64,000 nucleotides of DNA, from NCBI RefSeq assembly GCF_964340395.1, contig NC_135563.1, positions 12,654,651 through 12,718,650 on the forward strand. Direction: 5' to 3'. The DNA is from Glandiceps talaboti (lineage: Eukaryota > Hemichordata > Enteropneusta > Spengelidae). A model generated the notes under the pieces. The model did no database searches. It was not told the origin of the DNA and saw nothing but the letters and a program-made list of their open reading frames with translations. Both the position numbers and the translations under genes were made by a program. Shown piece after piece: positions 52,801 to 64,000 of the stretch (position 1 is the first letter of the stretch; each line of letters begins with the position of its first letter).

Positions 52801-54302
52801 ATTACTCTCATTATTTTTTACGTTACGGATTACTTCTCAAAGACGGGTACTAAAATTTATACAGGAACGAACGCATGGTTCACAGTCGCTCTTCTCCGCT
52901 TAAAGAGAACGTTTAACATCAGCAGACGAATGCTATACGATTCTAACTGTCTAATGGGGACCTTAGGTCGCAGAGATGATAATGGAATCTCGAACAGAAA
53001 CCCAATAAAATAAATTGCATTTTAATTACACACATTTCATTACCTATCGACTTCGCTATCTGCAAAGTAAATTCCATTTGACAGCGCCGCATCGACTGCA
53101 TTTTCTTTGAAATTGAATAACTGGGTACTGCATCATGTCACCCGCGTGTGCGCGTAAACATTTTCTTAAAATATCCAGTAGTCGAAGCGTGGGAGCGCAG
53201 AAACAAACCACAAAACCTTCGAAAAAATTGTGGACGCCGTTACAGCAACATTTTAAGAAAGGGATATATCTATGCCTTTTGTCTGATAAATTCTTCAACC
53301 GACGTTAAGTTGAAATGTCGCTACATAGTCCAAATGTTCCAGATTTCCACACTGTAAGCAAACATCACTTAGTTGAGCCACCTTTTAAAAGGTTCATTCA
53401 TGCCAATGCAATTTTTGGATTCTGTACTTAAGATAACGTTTACACATGTAGTCCAAAGTACTAATAGAACTGAATGGAACAACAATTCAGAAACGGTCGG
53501 CTTATCTTGAGCTATTTATGTTTGCACTTCTCTATTTCAAGATCCTCAAATATTCCAAAAATATGCAACAATATCTTACGCTCAGTTCCCGTAATTGATT
53601 GCTATTTTGGACATTCCAAACTCGTGTTGTGTGTAATTCTGAACTACTTCTCCATGAATGTATAGTCAAATTTGTCTGTTTGTATTTTCAGGTCTATCGA
53701 AAGCTTAGCGAACAATAGAAACGAAGTTGAACAGTTCCTCTCCAACTAGATTAATCTACACACCTGTATATTTGAGTGAAAAACGTGAGGAGTTGCTTCA
53801 TAGAGGGCTATCTGGGATAACTAGAATATAGCCATTGAGGTCAAGAAGGTGATGGGACACACTGCGTGAGACGTATCAGATTACTCGGATAAGCAACCAG
53901 ATAGCCCCGTAGCTCAAGGATATTTACGATCGCTGATATATTGGAACTTAGTAACGTCGTGTCTTACATTGTTCCCACTTGAAAGGAGATTCATTCAGCC
54001 ATTTGTTCGAACACATAACAGATGTGACCAACAGGATGCAGAGAAGTGCTATAACAACTGATGGTTGCCAGTCATAATAACTGTTATCGTTATTCTAGAT
54101 AGTGAAAATCCGTGGGTCGGAACTTTGGATTATTGGAATTTCAAGAGTTCCTAAAAATTACTTGCCTCTCACTACAGCTTCAATGTTTTCATCAAATATT
54201 AGCATGCGGTCCATATCGCCAGGGGTGGTATTCCTAATATACGGATTTCTGACTTATTGAAGGGACTTAGTCAGTCTGCCTTTTCCATTTTGAGGACAGT
54301 GA
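49803..54302. other. upstream region of the receptor gene
   Basis: Apart from the ~50 bp repeats at 52305-52576, this is AT-rich non-coding sequence. Promoter elements and any untranslated first exon of the receptor should lie here but cannot be identified by eye. Confidence 0.4.
52305..52576 (+). repeat. three degenerate copies of a ~50 bp motif
   Basis: The motif ATGATAAAAAGACCAGTTGA, then ACTTATC, then GTGTCAC and GGTCAACTTACCA, is seen at 52305-52359, 52471-52523 and, truncated, 52527-52576. GACCAGTTGAA and GGTCAACTT are roughly inverted within each copy. The first two copies are separated by ~110 bp of unrelated sequence. Confidence 0.55.
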
Positions 54303-54314
54303 TATATTTTCCAG
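54303..54314 (+). promoter_or_regulatory. possible 3' splice acceptor just upstream of the receptor ATG
   Basis: A T-rich stretch ending in CCAG lies 10 bases before the start codon. If used, the whole reading frame would be in the last exon with a spliced 5' leader, a common arrangement for receptors with a coding region in one exon. It could also join an upstream coding exon, because the frame is open from the acceptor to the ATG. Only transcript data can decide. Confidence 0.3.
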
Positions 54315-54324
54315 GAGTTCTAAT

Positions 54325-55491
54325 ATGAGTACTGGTAATACAAACGGGATACCTTACGTGTATGCTGGTAGCGAGAGTCCTATAACGAGCGATCCATTTG
54401 TCGTCAACTTGGACACGACTACTGATTTAACTGTCAGCAAAGCCAATTCTTCGGGATATGAATTACCAGCCGGGGGAGATCTCGTATACTCCCTCGTTGA
54501 GAGGATCATAATAGGAATCGTACTGTCATTCATAATAATACTGACGATTCTAGGAAACATACTTGTTTGTACATCTATCTTTGTGTTTCCGTCGCTTCGA
54601 ACGCTGACCAATTATTTCGTCTTTTCTCTCGCTCTAGCGGACATTCTCGTCGCTTGTTTGGTGATGACCTTCTCAACTGCATACGTTCTTGCTGAATCCT
54701 GGTTGTACGGAGAAACGTTTTGCCTCGTTTTTATTTCATTTGATATAGCATTTTGTACAGCCTCAATAATGCATTTATCCTGTATCGCGTATGACAGATA
54801 TTCAGCAATTTGTAACCCGTTTCACTATCCAATGAAGATGACGCCAAGAAGAGTCGCTATCATGTTGCTGTGTTGTTGGGTGTTGCCCCTATTTATTTCG
54901 TTCGTACCGATACTCTTAAAGTGGAACACAATTGGTATAGAGAGTGTCATAAGTGATATAAGAACTGAGACCGGACCAAATTCATGTATATTCCTTGTGA
55001 ATAGGCCATATGCGGCTGTAGCTTCAACCATTGCTTTCTATATTCCGTGTATATTAATGGCATCGGCATATCTGCTAATATTTCGCGCAGCAAAGAAGCA
55101 GGCAGCTCAGATAAAAAGCTTAGAAAGAGCAACCGCAAACTGGAACAATGCACTAAACGGGGATAATGAAGGACGTTCTAATGTCTCCTTAGCCGCCGAG
55201 AAGAAAGCAGCGAAGACTCTTGGAATAATAATGGGTTGCTTTTCTGTGTGTTGGTGTCCGTTCTTTGTTTTGAACATCGTCGACCCGTTTTGCGATTATT
55301 GCATAAGCCCGATGGTATGGCCACCAATTACATGGCTTGGCTATATCAACTCTATGCTCAATCCATTTCTGTACGCATTTTTCAACCGAACATTCCGCCG
55401 AGCTTTTAGTCGTTTACTTCGATGTCACGTATGTAAGGGCACGGCAGCAGAATTCGACCCTACCATATCTTCGCATGAAAGACGTTCTTAA
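54325..55491 (+). CDS. 5-HT4-like serotonin receptor (class A aminergic GPCR), intronless ORF
   Basis: This 388-residue seven-helix receptor should sit in the plasma membrane, bind a biogenic amine (most likely serotonin) and, if 5-HT4-like, raise cAMP through Gs. Seen: TM1 with the GN motif (N78); TM2 with LALAD (D106); C133 and C221 for the TM3-ECL2 disulfide; amine-binding D140 in TM3; DRY at 157-159; W185 in TM4; FYIP in TM5 (P241) with S234 and A237; CWCPFF in TM6 (309-314) followed by N317; WLGYINS and NPFLY in TM7 (337-350); a helix 8 with cysteines at 367 and 370 that could be palmitoylated. The pattern S5.43/A5.46 with N6.55, the phrase NIVDPF after TM6 and KAAKTL before it match the 5-HT4 class better than beta-adrenergic or octopamine receptors. 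The N-terminus (~58 residues) is longer than in vertebrate 5-HT4 and has one N-glycosylation sequon (N41). The third loop is short (~43 residues). The ATG has A at -3; an in-frame TAG lies at 54268. A pyrimidine-rich AG ends at 54314, so a 5' untranslated intron is possible. Class assignment is strong, exact ligand is inferred. Confidence 0.95.
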   Translation: MSTGNTNGIPYVYAGSESPITSDPFVVNLDTTTDLTVSKANSSGYELPAGGDLVYSLVERIIIGIVLSFIIILTILGNILVCTSIFVFPSLRTLTNYFVFSLALADILVACLVMTFSTAYVLAESWLYGETFCLVFISFDIAFCTASIMHLSCIAYDRYSAICNPFHYPMKMTPRRVAIMLLCCWVLPLFISFVPILLKWNTIGIESVISDIRTETGPNSCIFLVNRPYAAVASTIAFYIPCILMASAYLLIFRAAKKQAAQIKSLERATANWNNALNGDNEGRSNVSLAAEKKAAKTLGIIMGCFSVCWCPFFVLNIVDPFCDYCISPMVWPPITWLGYINSMLNPFLYAFFNRTFRRAFSRLLRCHVCKGTAAEFDPTISSHERRS

Positions 55492-56299
55492 TTGAGCAAG
55501 TCTATTTTTAGTGCCCGGATTATCGTATCGAGTGACAGGACAATTTAAACATTGTTGTGGTGATTACTAAATCATTAGGTTATTGCATTTACAAAATGGC
55601 AGTGATACAATTGAGTTGATATTTGATATAATAGTACCAAACCAAGTGAAACCAACAGGACAAAGAAAAAAAGAAAGTTTAATTACGAAGTAAATGTTCT
55701 CTGAGTACTATTACAGCGGTTGAACAGTTCACCCAATCCCGTAGAAGTCCACACTGTGTTAGATAATTTTCTATTCAAAACATCTAGCGAGATACGCTTT
55801 TATGTACGGAATATGATTGAAGCACTGACATGCTTTCACACAAATTCTGAGAGATTGACCTTGAATTTCAATGAACGAAAACTAGATTATACTGTATTTA
55901 AGATGTGTGATATTCTAACACGATATTCGAAGGAATCTTTCGCAAAGGACAAGTGGGATCAAATTGGCCAATTAGAGACCTATAACGGACTAATTTCACC
56001 TTTGACCTCCGAGTGACTTCAACATGTACATATTATGCTCATTTTATTACGCATTCTACTGAACTTTTTGTGAAGACAGCATGTTCAATTTATTCCAATA
56101 TCTATCAATGTAAGCGGAATACAGTATGGTTTTCAGAGGACTAACTGTCGGGAGATTGTATCGTGTCATATTCATATCAGAAAGGCTCTCCGGTGTCAAT
56201 TTTACCAAAATCTATTTCAGTACTCGTGTTGTGTTAAAGAAAGTGACGCATACAATCGATGGATGTACGTGTACAGAGATTGTGGGGTTAATGTTCTGT

Positions 56300-56305
56300 A
56301 ATAAA
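56300..56305 (+). terminator. candidate polyadenylation signal (AATAAA), proximal
   Basis: A canonical AATAAA hexamer on the receptor strand, about 0.8 kb past the stop codon. In AT-rich DNA this hexamer occurs by chance, so it is only a candidate 3' end for the receptor transcript. Confidence 0.2.
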
Positions 56306-56764
56306 GCTCACAGATGTGTTTTCAACATAACACATTTTGTTTAAAAAAAAAGAACGCATGATAAATTTTACAGATATAGACACTGTATTTCTGTCATCAA
56401 AGTTCTCTTCATAATGAAAAAAAGGTGCTCTATGAGTACAGCGTGCAATAATAATAAGTAAATTATTTGTCATTTAAATTAATCTTTCAGTAAGTTGCTG
56501 ATTGACGTTTTGCGCCACCCCAAGCTATTGAATTGTGTTCAAGCATACATCGATCTTCTGTACTCTCACTTTACACACATTGCCACTGTTTGCTTGCTTT
56601 TCAAAGTTTAAAATTATCAATTTACATGGAAATTGACTTTCGTTTACTTCATGTATTTTTGTTGTGGAACACACGCACACACCGAGACATATAGATTTTA
56701 CTTAATATCGTTAAAGATTCGTAATGTATACAATTTAAATATCGTTATTGTATAAACAGTAAGC

Positions 56765-56770
56765 AATAAA
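56765..56770 (+). terminator. candidate polyadenylation signal (AATAAA), distal
   Basis: A second AATAAA, about 1.27 kb past the receptor stop, followed by a T-rich and TTGT-containing stretch that resembles a downstream element. It is a slightly better candidate than the proximal one but is unproven. Confidence 0.25.
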
Positions 56771-57047
56771 GATAATTTTTGTCATTGAGATATCAAACAC
56801 AGAATTGCTCTCTGAATTGATTCACCTGAAATATCGCCCTCTATCGCCAAAGATCCTGTGATCATAGTGCAACTGCGGTCGTTCATCAGAGATGAAGTGA
56901 AAACTAGAGGTGGTAAAATCAGAAGTAGTCAGGATTCTTTGTTTTTATTTCTTTTCTTTTTTCCGTTTTTTTCTCCTTTTTCTAGAATACATCGACCTCA
57001 AGGAAATAAGGTCCGATCGCACAATGTCACACAAGAGAACTTAGTTC

Positions 57048-57048
<1 letters not shown>

Positions 57049-57080
<32 letters not shown>

Positions 57081-57090
57081 GGGGGGGGGG
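57049..57090 (+). repeat. poly-T / poly-G tract
   Basis: About 31 T followed by about 11 G. A poly-T run could be the reverse-strand tail of a retroposed sequence, but no target duplication or retroelement body is visible next to it. Confidence 0.9.
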
Positions 57091-60000
57091 TCTGGCGTCA
57101 ATGCGATTGTTGAACTTCATGTTCGCACTTCTAACCAAATTTCGACGGCAAACTTTCACTTCTTCAATAATAACAGCTTTTATATTTACAATTGAGATGT
57201 GGATAAGTTGATAAAAATTTACGTTTAATGTGAGATATGGTTATGGGTTTCTGGTAATAATTTAACGTGTTTACAATCACGGTGGTTTTTTTTTACATTA
57301 CATCGATCGTAGTGGTGTGACCGCTACAGATTTCAACATTATAGCTCACATGTATAAAATTGATGACGGACTCGTGAACGTTCATTAAGGGGGAGGGGTT
57401 TTGACCTAAACGAACGATATGTTCGTTTGTTGAGCTTGTGAATCGTCCCTAACCCCCCAATCAAAGTCGTTGGCATGAACATGTGTTATCTGACTTGCAT
57501 TCTGATTTTCCAATATGTAATTGTTTATTAATTCATAAGCATATTAAAGACACACGAATGTTTACCTAGACATTCAAATTTTAACGTACAATTATTTGCT
57601 AAAAACTATAACTGTTTAAAACGTTGATGCCATGTGTACATGCAAATGTATATAGCGATAAACATGACCTTCATTGTCCTGCCCTGCAGGCACTGATTCT
57701 TAATGTAACCAAAGAAGAACTATTACCATACCCTAGATGCTAAAAATTTTGCTTATGTACTCTTCGACTAAAATGAGATGTATCAAGGATTTTGAGAGAC
57801 AAAAGCTTGCGTATTAGTACTATCCTTCAGAGTTATTTGTTGAATGCTGTCAAAGTAACAACTTGTCTGTACTTGTGCCATTGGACTAGTTAATAACATG
57901 ATCAAAGTACTTTCACAGTTAGGTCACACTTATATTTACAGAGTGTTTTATCAAATATTGGATGTATGTTGACGTTTTGTAAAGATTTGTTGCTTATATT
58001 TTTGTGACCGCTCTTCATCAAACCTTTGATAAGCTGTTGTCCAGTACGTCTTTTCGTCTAATATGACCTATTTACAACTATTTAATATACATTTTGGCTA
58101 CCTACTCGAACAGGCCCTGGAACACTTCAATGTGAAAAGTGTACCAGTTTTCTGTTCTGATCAAATTGTTGATGCAAGGTAAATTCAGTATTGTGAAAAA
58201 AAATGTCTCCAATATTTCTGAATGAATGAGTAAGTAAGTAAGTAAGACAATGCCACGTAACTCGCTTCAACAATCTGCTTTCAAAGCAATTTCAGTACAC
58301 AGGGACGCGTATATATATTGCTTAGATTTTTGTTTTCCTAGGGAAAATATCACACGAATCCCTGCTACTACAAATGTATCAATATACACTCTCACACCAT
58401 ACAACAAGTGTTAACGTTTTTTCCATAAAGGTAGATTTTATATTCAGCCCAGAGACATGGAAAACAACAATCTAAGATATACAGAACGCATCCCTGTGCT
58501 TCAGTGTATTTCATTAGGTATGTTTTGCGTAGGGATGTGGCGATGCTAAACATATGTGTGCCAAAACAGTTTGTATAAACTGTATGAGTTAAATGTATAG
58601 GACATTTTTTAAAAACAATCTGGTAAAGTGATTTATTTCTTGGCAACCATGCAAGAATATGACTGTTTACGACGGTCTTACTAGATTAATGGCAGAGAGT
58701 ACAAAGTTATTTATGCAAAGCATGGTCGGTAAATGGCGTCTTATACTACACTCCGCAAGGAACAGGTGTGTTAAAGATTGACCTCACAGCATTGAATTAT
58801 TTCATGTGGTCAGATGTTGACCTTGAGAGGGCGCTCTTCATCGAGCTTGAAAACCGCGCCTTCTATTATACACTCGCGATTCAAGGAGTCACTCTCGCCA
58901 TGTCTTAACACGACCCTCATGACTGACTGTTCACTGGAACTGAATTTCATAATGTGGAGACATTTGCTTTCTCAAAACCTCATTATTATACATTGCTACT
59001 TAAGAAAATTATTACTTTCAAAATACCTTCTTGGGTTTTGACACTAAAACTTGGAAATACAATTTAATATTTACACATTTTGCATTATATAATGGCTACT
59101 GATGAATAAAATATCCCACTTGCAGCTAAAGCACCTTTAATATCTGAACACATTTGTAAACGGTCCATGTGAACATTTAGATAACGTCACAGCGATCAAG
59201 GTTCATGTATATGACACTCGAATGTCAAAGAAGACAATTGCACCCTGCATGTTGTTTGTCGCTCGTAATTAACAGCCCGTTATTCGTCATGACCTTTTAC
59301 TCGTCAGTTCAAGGAATAGTTAGAGAAGATTTCCATTCTCCATGTCGACCGGAGCTTTTTTTGCATAATAGGATATAATATATATGGTTTATTCACGTTT
59401 GGTGTAATCATGTGTATTCACGAGTGCTTGTGATTACCTCGGGATAGTATCCACCCAGTCCCTTTTATGATATTTCATTACATTGAGGCAGAAAGTACAG
59501 GTAAGGTGAATGACTTCCTCTTTCAAAAATCTAATAATCGACGAAGAAACGAGCCCAAGGACTTAACAGACAGTCACCGAGATCCGGCGTCACTACTACA
59601 ATATATATGATTGTATACGCTTGTAAGATCTCATTCATCGATCGCTTGTCAAATTAATTGCGATCTAACATACAAGCGTACTGAGAGACAAATATCAATA
59701 TCTGATTTTTAGTTGAACGATACTGCCTTGTCCTTATTAGAGAGTCAACCTCCGAATCGTTTGGCTCTATGCCTGAAAATGTATATAGTACGCCTGTGTG
59801 TGCGTTATTCCCCGCGATGCCTGGGGATAGTAACCCGATGTTTTCATTCTACACACCAGAGAATCTTCAGATTTATAAGAGGATCACTGATACGCTTTCA
59901 GAGCACGATGAGATTTGGAGTTTCTTCTTTAACAGTACATGCTTGGCTACTTTCTGCTTAAAATGAAACCTTTCCATAAATAATTTACCCCATTTTTATT

Positions 60001-60583
60001 GTTTTTACATACGACTTTTTAATTCTATCAAACATGATATAAAGAATAGCATTGATGCTTCTAAATTTACTCTAATAAGTTTTTTAACACAATGTTCTAG
60101 TTCGGTTTATTGTAGTACAATATCCTCATCTGGCCACATGGGGGCGTTCAACCAATCATAGCGCGGTAGCTAGCAGAGGAACATGAATGGAAGAAGCCCT
60201 GCAATCATGATTTCCTGTCTGTCTTATAGATTGAGGTGACAGCCATACACAACGCCGACTAATGATCGTTGAGGCCGATAACCCAACAGACCTTAGTTAA
60301 AGCCACCCACCCTAACCCTTATTTTGTACACTGTAACATTCAGAAAGGTAAAATGTTTTCCATGTAATTGTTTTATCGCCAAAGTATCTTTAGTCTTTTT
60401 TTCAATTTTGATGAAACGAAACCTTATTATGTTCACTGTAAGTAGAACCGTGTAGTCTGCATAATTATTATGTTTATGTACTTCGCATATAATTGTATCC
60501 CTTTACATTTTTTAAACCTCATCAAATTATCACAACAGTAATATAAGCAACAAGTATCTTATCTTAGGGTTGAAGCAATTTCT
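57091..60583. other. non-coding stretch
   Basis: No supported gene; overlapping short frames at 59713-59966 have no recognisable content. Confidence 0.45.
58226..58246 (+). repeat. short (AAGT)n tract
   Basis: Four to five perfect AAGT tetramers following ATGAATGAG. Confidence 0.85.
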
Positions 60584-60584
60584 C

Positions 60585-60649
<65 letters not shown>

Positions 60650-60650
60650 C
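60584..60650 (+). repeat. (AAC)n microsatellite, about 22 units
   Basis: Perfect CAA/AAC triplets, longer than the tract at 36780. A poly-Gln or poly-Asn frame across it is not supported by flanking coding sequence. Confidence 0.97.
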
Positions 60651-63600
60651 GAAATGAAATAAAATAAAACTTTGACCTACCTACCCTATTCTGTGAAGTC
60701 ATGCGATCGGAAACCGTAAATTCTTTTATTTCTGCCTATTATTTGTTGCAAAATAAAAAAGAGAGACATATATTGAAGATAAATATGTAAAGGTAAAAAA
60801 AGGAATTCAATGATCCAGTTGTGTGGGTGGTGGTAATTAATGTTGAACGTGCCGTGATATAATATGTGTAATGATACAATTTTTTCTTTCTTCTTCTACG
60901 GGTGCTCTCGCTACCAATTTCTTTTCACGTGATGGATTGAAATGCATGTATTGCCTCGTGACATGTGCTAAGTGACAACGCTGCAATCAAAAGACATGCG
61001 TCATAACTCGGTGACATGACTATATTTTAGTTTCTTGTGTATGGCGTGACCTTTCACCCCACCCAGTTTTGGTATGGCCTTGAATATCTTATGGTCGTGT
61101 TCATGAATACAGTTTAACCCACAATTCCACTTTATAACATATTTATCTTTTGTAGTGGCAGGCCATTTGCTAAACAACGTGTTTTCTTAAAGACCCACTT
61201 TCTTGAAGTGGTTTCGTTTGTTTGTGATTACGATATTCCTTTTAACCGAAGTAAATTTTGATATACTAAATAATCTCCAAAATCCGAAAGATTTAGTACA
61301 TGAATAGTTCATAGCGTTATCTTTTTGCTGAAAGAAATCGTTCATAAAGATTAATCAGAGAAGCTAGGATACGAATCGAAGGATCGAGCTCAGTGATTGC
61401 TTGCATTGAAGTTTGTAATACCCTACAAGAGTAGAGAGTATTTGTCGTGTAATCTAAATTTGGAACGACTGTGTTATTTTGGTCAATTGCAAGGTCAATG
61501 TCAACGAGAAAATAATTGTCTTTCAGTATCATGCCCTTAAAAAATTATCAAGGCAGTTTTAATCAAAATGAAAGTTTATCCCCATTTCATTCACTAAGTG
61601 GAGATCAAAACTGCGTGTTAGTATTCTTGATATAGTGAATCAGACGTACTGTAGATTGACGAATTCAATATTGCAATAACACTGTGTTCTGCACGCCTTT
61701 TATACCATCGCCTCGGATTCTCCTCGTGCATGTCACTGTCACCATACGCCATCTCCAGGGCAGAGATAAACGCAAAGCAAATATCATGATGTTGCCATGA
61801 CGAATTATCCCGTTTTACCTCTGTACTACATTTAGAAATATTGATAATGTTAAGCTAGCCACAACTCTCCTCAACCCAATTCCTGTATGTATTCATATGT
61901 ACAGTATACAAAAAAATGCTTAAAACATTACATTGCTAAAAACGATGATAACATATAAAAAAAGGTCACTTTGAGTAGACAATTAGACCTAATGGTGTAA
62001 TTTTGGATTGTTGTTTATTTCTATGAATTCTTTACACACTGCTTTAGACATATTTAGAAAATAATATAGTATAGTATAGAGACGTATCCAAACATGCAGA
62101 CGTCACCTAGTGCCATATGCGTATTTAATAGGGTATTTCGCATAAACTAGTACATGTAACGCTATATGTACTAAAAAGACATCATGTAGGCCCTTTATCA
62201 AGACACAGACACTCCAAGGAAACTACATGGAGTATGTGGTAAAACTACGGTAACACTAAAATCGGGGGTGGATAACCTTTAGTTAATAAAATTCCCGATG
62301 GTTTCCATGTTTCAAGTTATCACACTCGTGAATGTCGCCTGCAGCTGTTGCTCGGATTCCATGGTAACAGTGAATAGTTGGTAGCTTACAGCAAAGCTCT
62401 TGTGTAGTGTTGTAAACGTGGGGCATACATTAAAGACACGAAATATCTAAATTTACAAAAATGTAATACTTTACCGAAAACTAAATGCAGGCAGGCAGGC
62501 ATATGTGCTTGGCTAAACATGCAATGCCATGCGTCTTCTTCTTAGGGCTACCTCTAATAATTACTGATTTTTTCCTGACCCGACCAACCCTATATATTTC
62601 TTCAACCTTGCAAAATGATGGAAAAAATCTACATCCTATACAGCAAGACTTGAACAAATCTCAAAATCACTGATTGTTATGTCCGCCCAGCATCGCGTGT
62701 CTCGTATAATATTATCCTTCAGTGCTGAAATATTGGGAACTTTAATAACGCAATTAATGGTTTATAAAAGTTTCCTTCTGACTTGAATTGTTATTTCTAC
62801 GTCATTCAGACTGTACGATTACCAATTGAAAGTATCACCAATATTTATACATACACATATTTTATTCTTAAACTTTTTTTTTGAAAATGAAAACTGTTAT
62901 AATATCCGAAAATGAAACATGGCGCTTTCATGAGATATTATCTAATTACCCAGTGGTAAATACGTAGTTAAATGTATCATCTACATCCTGAGGTTTCACG
63001 AAGTTCCATCCTATAGTGTTTATTGTATTACAATACCTTAACTTCTAGAATATGAGCATTTGGATTTTCTACGAAACTAACATATACTCAAAAGGTCGAA
63101 TATCACTGTCAACATCTATATTACTTGATGCCTAGCCTCAGCCGGTCATCAAAGCAATAGGTAGTGGAGATACAGTTAAGACGTTATTGCGCAAAAGAGA
63201 CAATGTGATTAAAATATAAATGGGAAATGTACGTCACGCAAAAATAGCAGCTAACAGTAAAGTTTTCAAAATGTTTAAGTAAGTCCGTTATAATTACGTA
63301 AAGGATGGCATTCGTGTAACAATTTATATTACTATGTAGATTAAAACATTCATTTCAATGAAACTGTAAATTAAAGGCACGCTGCACTGCTGTATAATCA
63401 CGCAGAACTCTGAAACTACATTCTATAAACCCAACGGATTAATTTGACACCTACATAGGTTTACAGCCACATCTTTTTCAATAACACCCATTTTTTGGCC
63501 CATATGTTAGATATGAAATCTTTACTGGCGACAGATTGTCCTATGATTTTGAGACATCTGCTTCACCAAGACTCAAGAGAATATTAAACGGTTTAGAAAT

Positions 63601-64000
63601 GACTTCAATAAATCGGTTGAATGGGCTCTTGTATTTATACACAAATAGATTCGTTGATAGACATATGTAAAATGTGACGACTTTGTACATTTCATAAGCC
63701 ATTTACAAATCGAAAGCATTCGTACACGAACTCATAGGGACCTCTTGAAATTGCGCTCAAAATCCGTTCATTGTTTATCGTATCCGATCCGATAAATATA
63801 AATGCCCCGAAGACTTGCAGTTGACTAAAATAAAGAAGTGGTCAAATATTTGTCCTCGGTCCAGATTATTTAAACAACTTAACAGCAATAACAAATAACA
63901 TAATCAAAATATGACGTCACTGTTGATAAGATGGTAGCATCACTGGCATGTATCTGGGCAAAAAAGGTATCATTTATCGCTGAATTTTAGGAGCGTTACA
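60651..64000. other. non-coding stretch to the window end
   Basis: AT-rich, with small tracts such as (ATAGT)n at ~62067 and GCAGGCAGGCAGGC at ~62486. No supported gene. Confidence 0.45.

Larger units (their letters stand above)
55492..57048 (+). other. presumed 3' untranslated and downstream region of the receptor
   Basis: Two plus-strand open frames (55720-56016 and 56126-56344) lack ATG starts in good context and known motifs; they most likely lie in the 3' untranslated region or beyond. Candidate polyadenylation hexamers are at 56300 and 56765. Confidence 0.4.

Noticed and set aside
54354-55153. Minus-strand frames of 68-85 codons within the receptor gene
   Set aside because: They are antisense shadows of the receptor coding sequence.
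57049-57090. Poly-T tract as the tail of a reverse-strand retroposed gene or SINE
   Set aside because: No coding or SINE-like body adjoins it, no target duplication is seen, and it is fused to a poly-G run more like simple-sequence expansion.

Overview
The window is eukaryotic nuclear DNA, almost certainly from an animal. It is AT-rich, packed with di- to pentanucleotide microsatellites and degenerate minisatellites, and carries non-autonomous DNA-transposon remnants. It contains one long, unambiguous coding sequence: an aminergic G-protein-coupled receptor (54325-55491, + strand). The receptor is closest in its motifs to the serotonin 5-HT4 class. An intronless 5-HT4-like receptor surrounded by more than 50 kb of gene-poor sequence suggests a bilaterian invertebrate with a fairly large genome. 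A deuterostome such as an echinoderm or hemichordate is one possibility, but the phylum cannot be fixed from this sequence.

Layout. 1-10 kb: non-coding AT-rich DNA with pentanucleotide arrays (2165-2290 and 2981-3425), a long (AT)n tract (7104-7195) and one weak minus-strand open frame (7658-7885). 10-20 kb: (GTCT)n and (CAGA)n tracts, a ~45 bp minisatellite (11399-11655), a ~140 bp repeated module (11719-11854 and 12858-13005), a long hairpin element (13619-13817), a second dispersed repeat in opposite orientations (12360-12432 and 19526-19598), and a nested palindrome (19363-19472). 20-30 kb: (GA)n and (CATA)n tracts and two exon-like frames on the minus strand (22081-22362 and 23039-23263) that may belong to one spliced gene. 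30-42 kb: mostly unremarkable, with one basic ORF (30010-30300) and a 95 bp tandem duplication (35296-35485). 42-50 kb: the most repeat-dense part. It has a ~1.5 kb array of ~110-150 bp units, an exon-like stretch open in two overlapping frames (43540-43826), a MITE-like perfect-stem element (44110-44287), a ~62 bp array (45951-46310) with outlying copies near 47.5 kb, a very long (TC)n tract, and a hAT-like ~855 bp element inserted into an (ATGT)n microsatellite (48884-49738). 50-64 kb: the receptor gene in otherwise single-copy-looking non-coding DNA, with a poly-T/poly-G tract and an (AAC)n tract.

There is no operon-like organisation and no set of genes working together. I found no CRISPR array, rRNA, convincing tRNA, viral gene or recognisable transposase. 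I did not find a convincing new biological system. The items most worth checking are the intronless receptor, the candidate minus-strand exons near 22-23 kb, the two-frame exon candidate at 43.5-43.8 kb, and the transposon and satellite structures.
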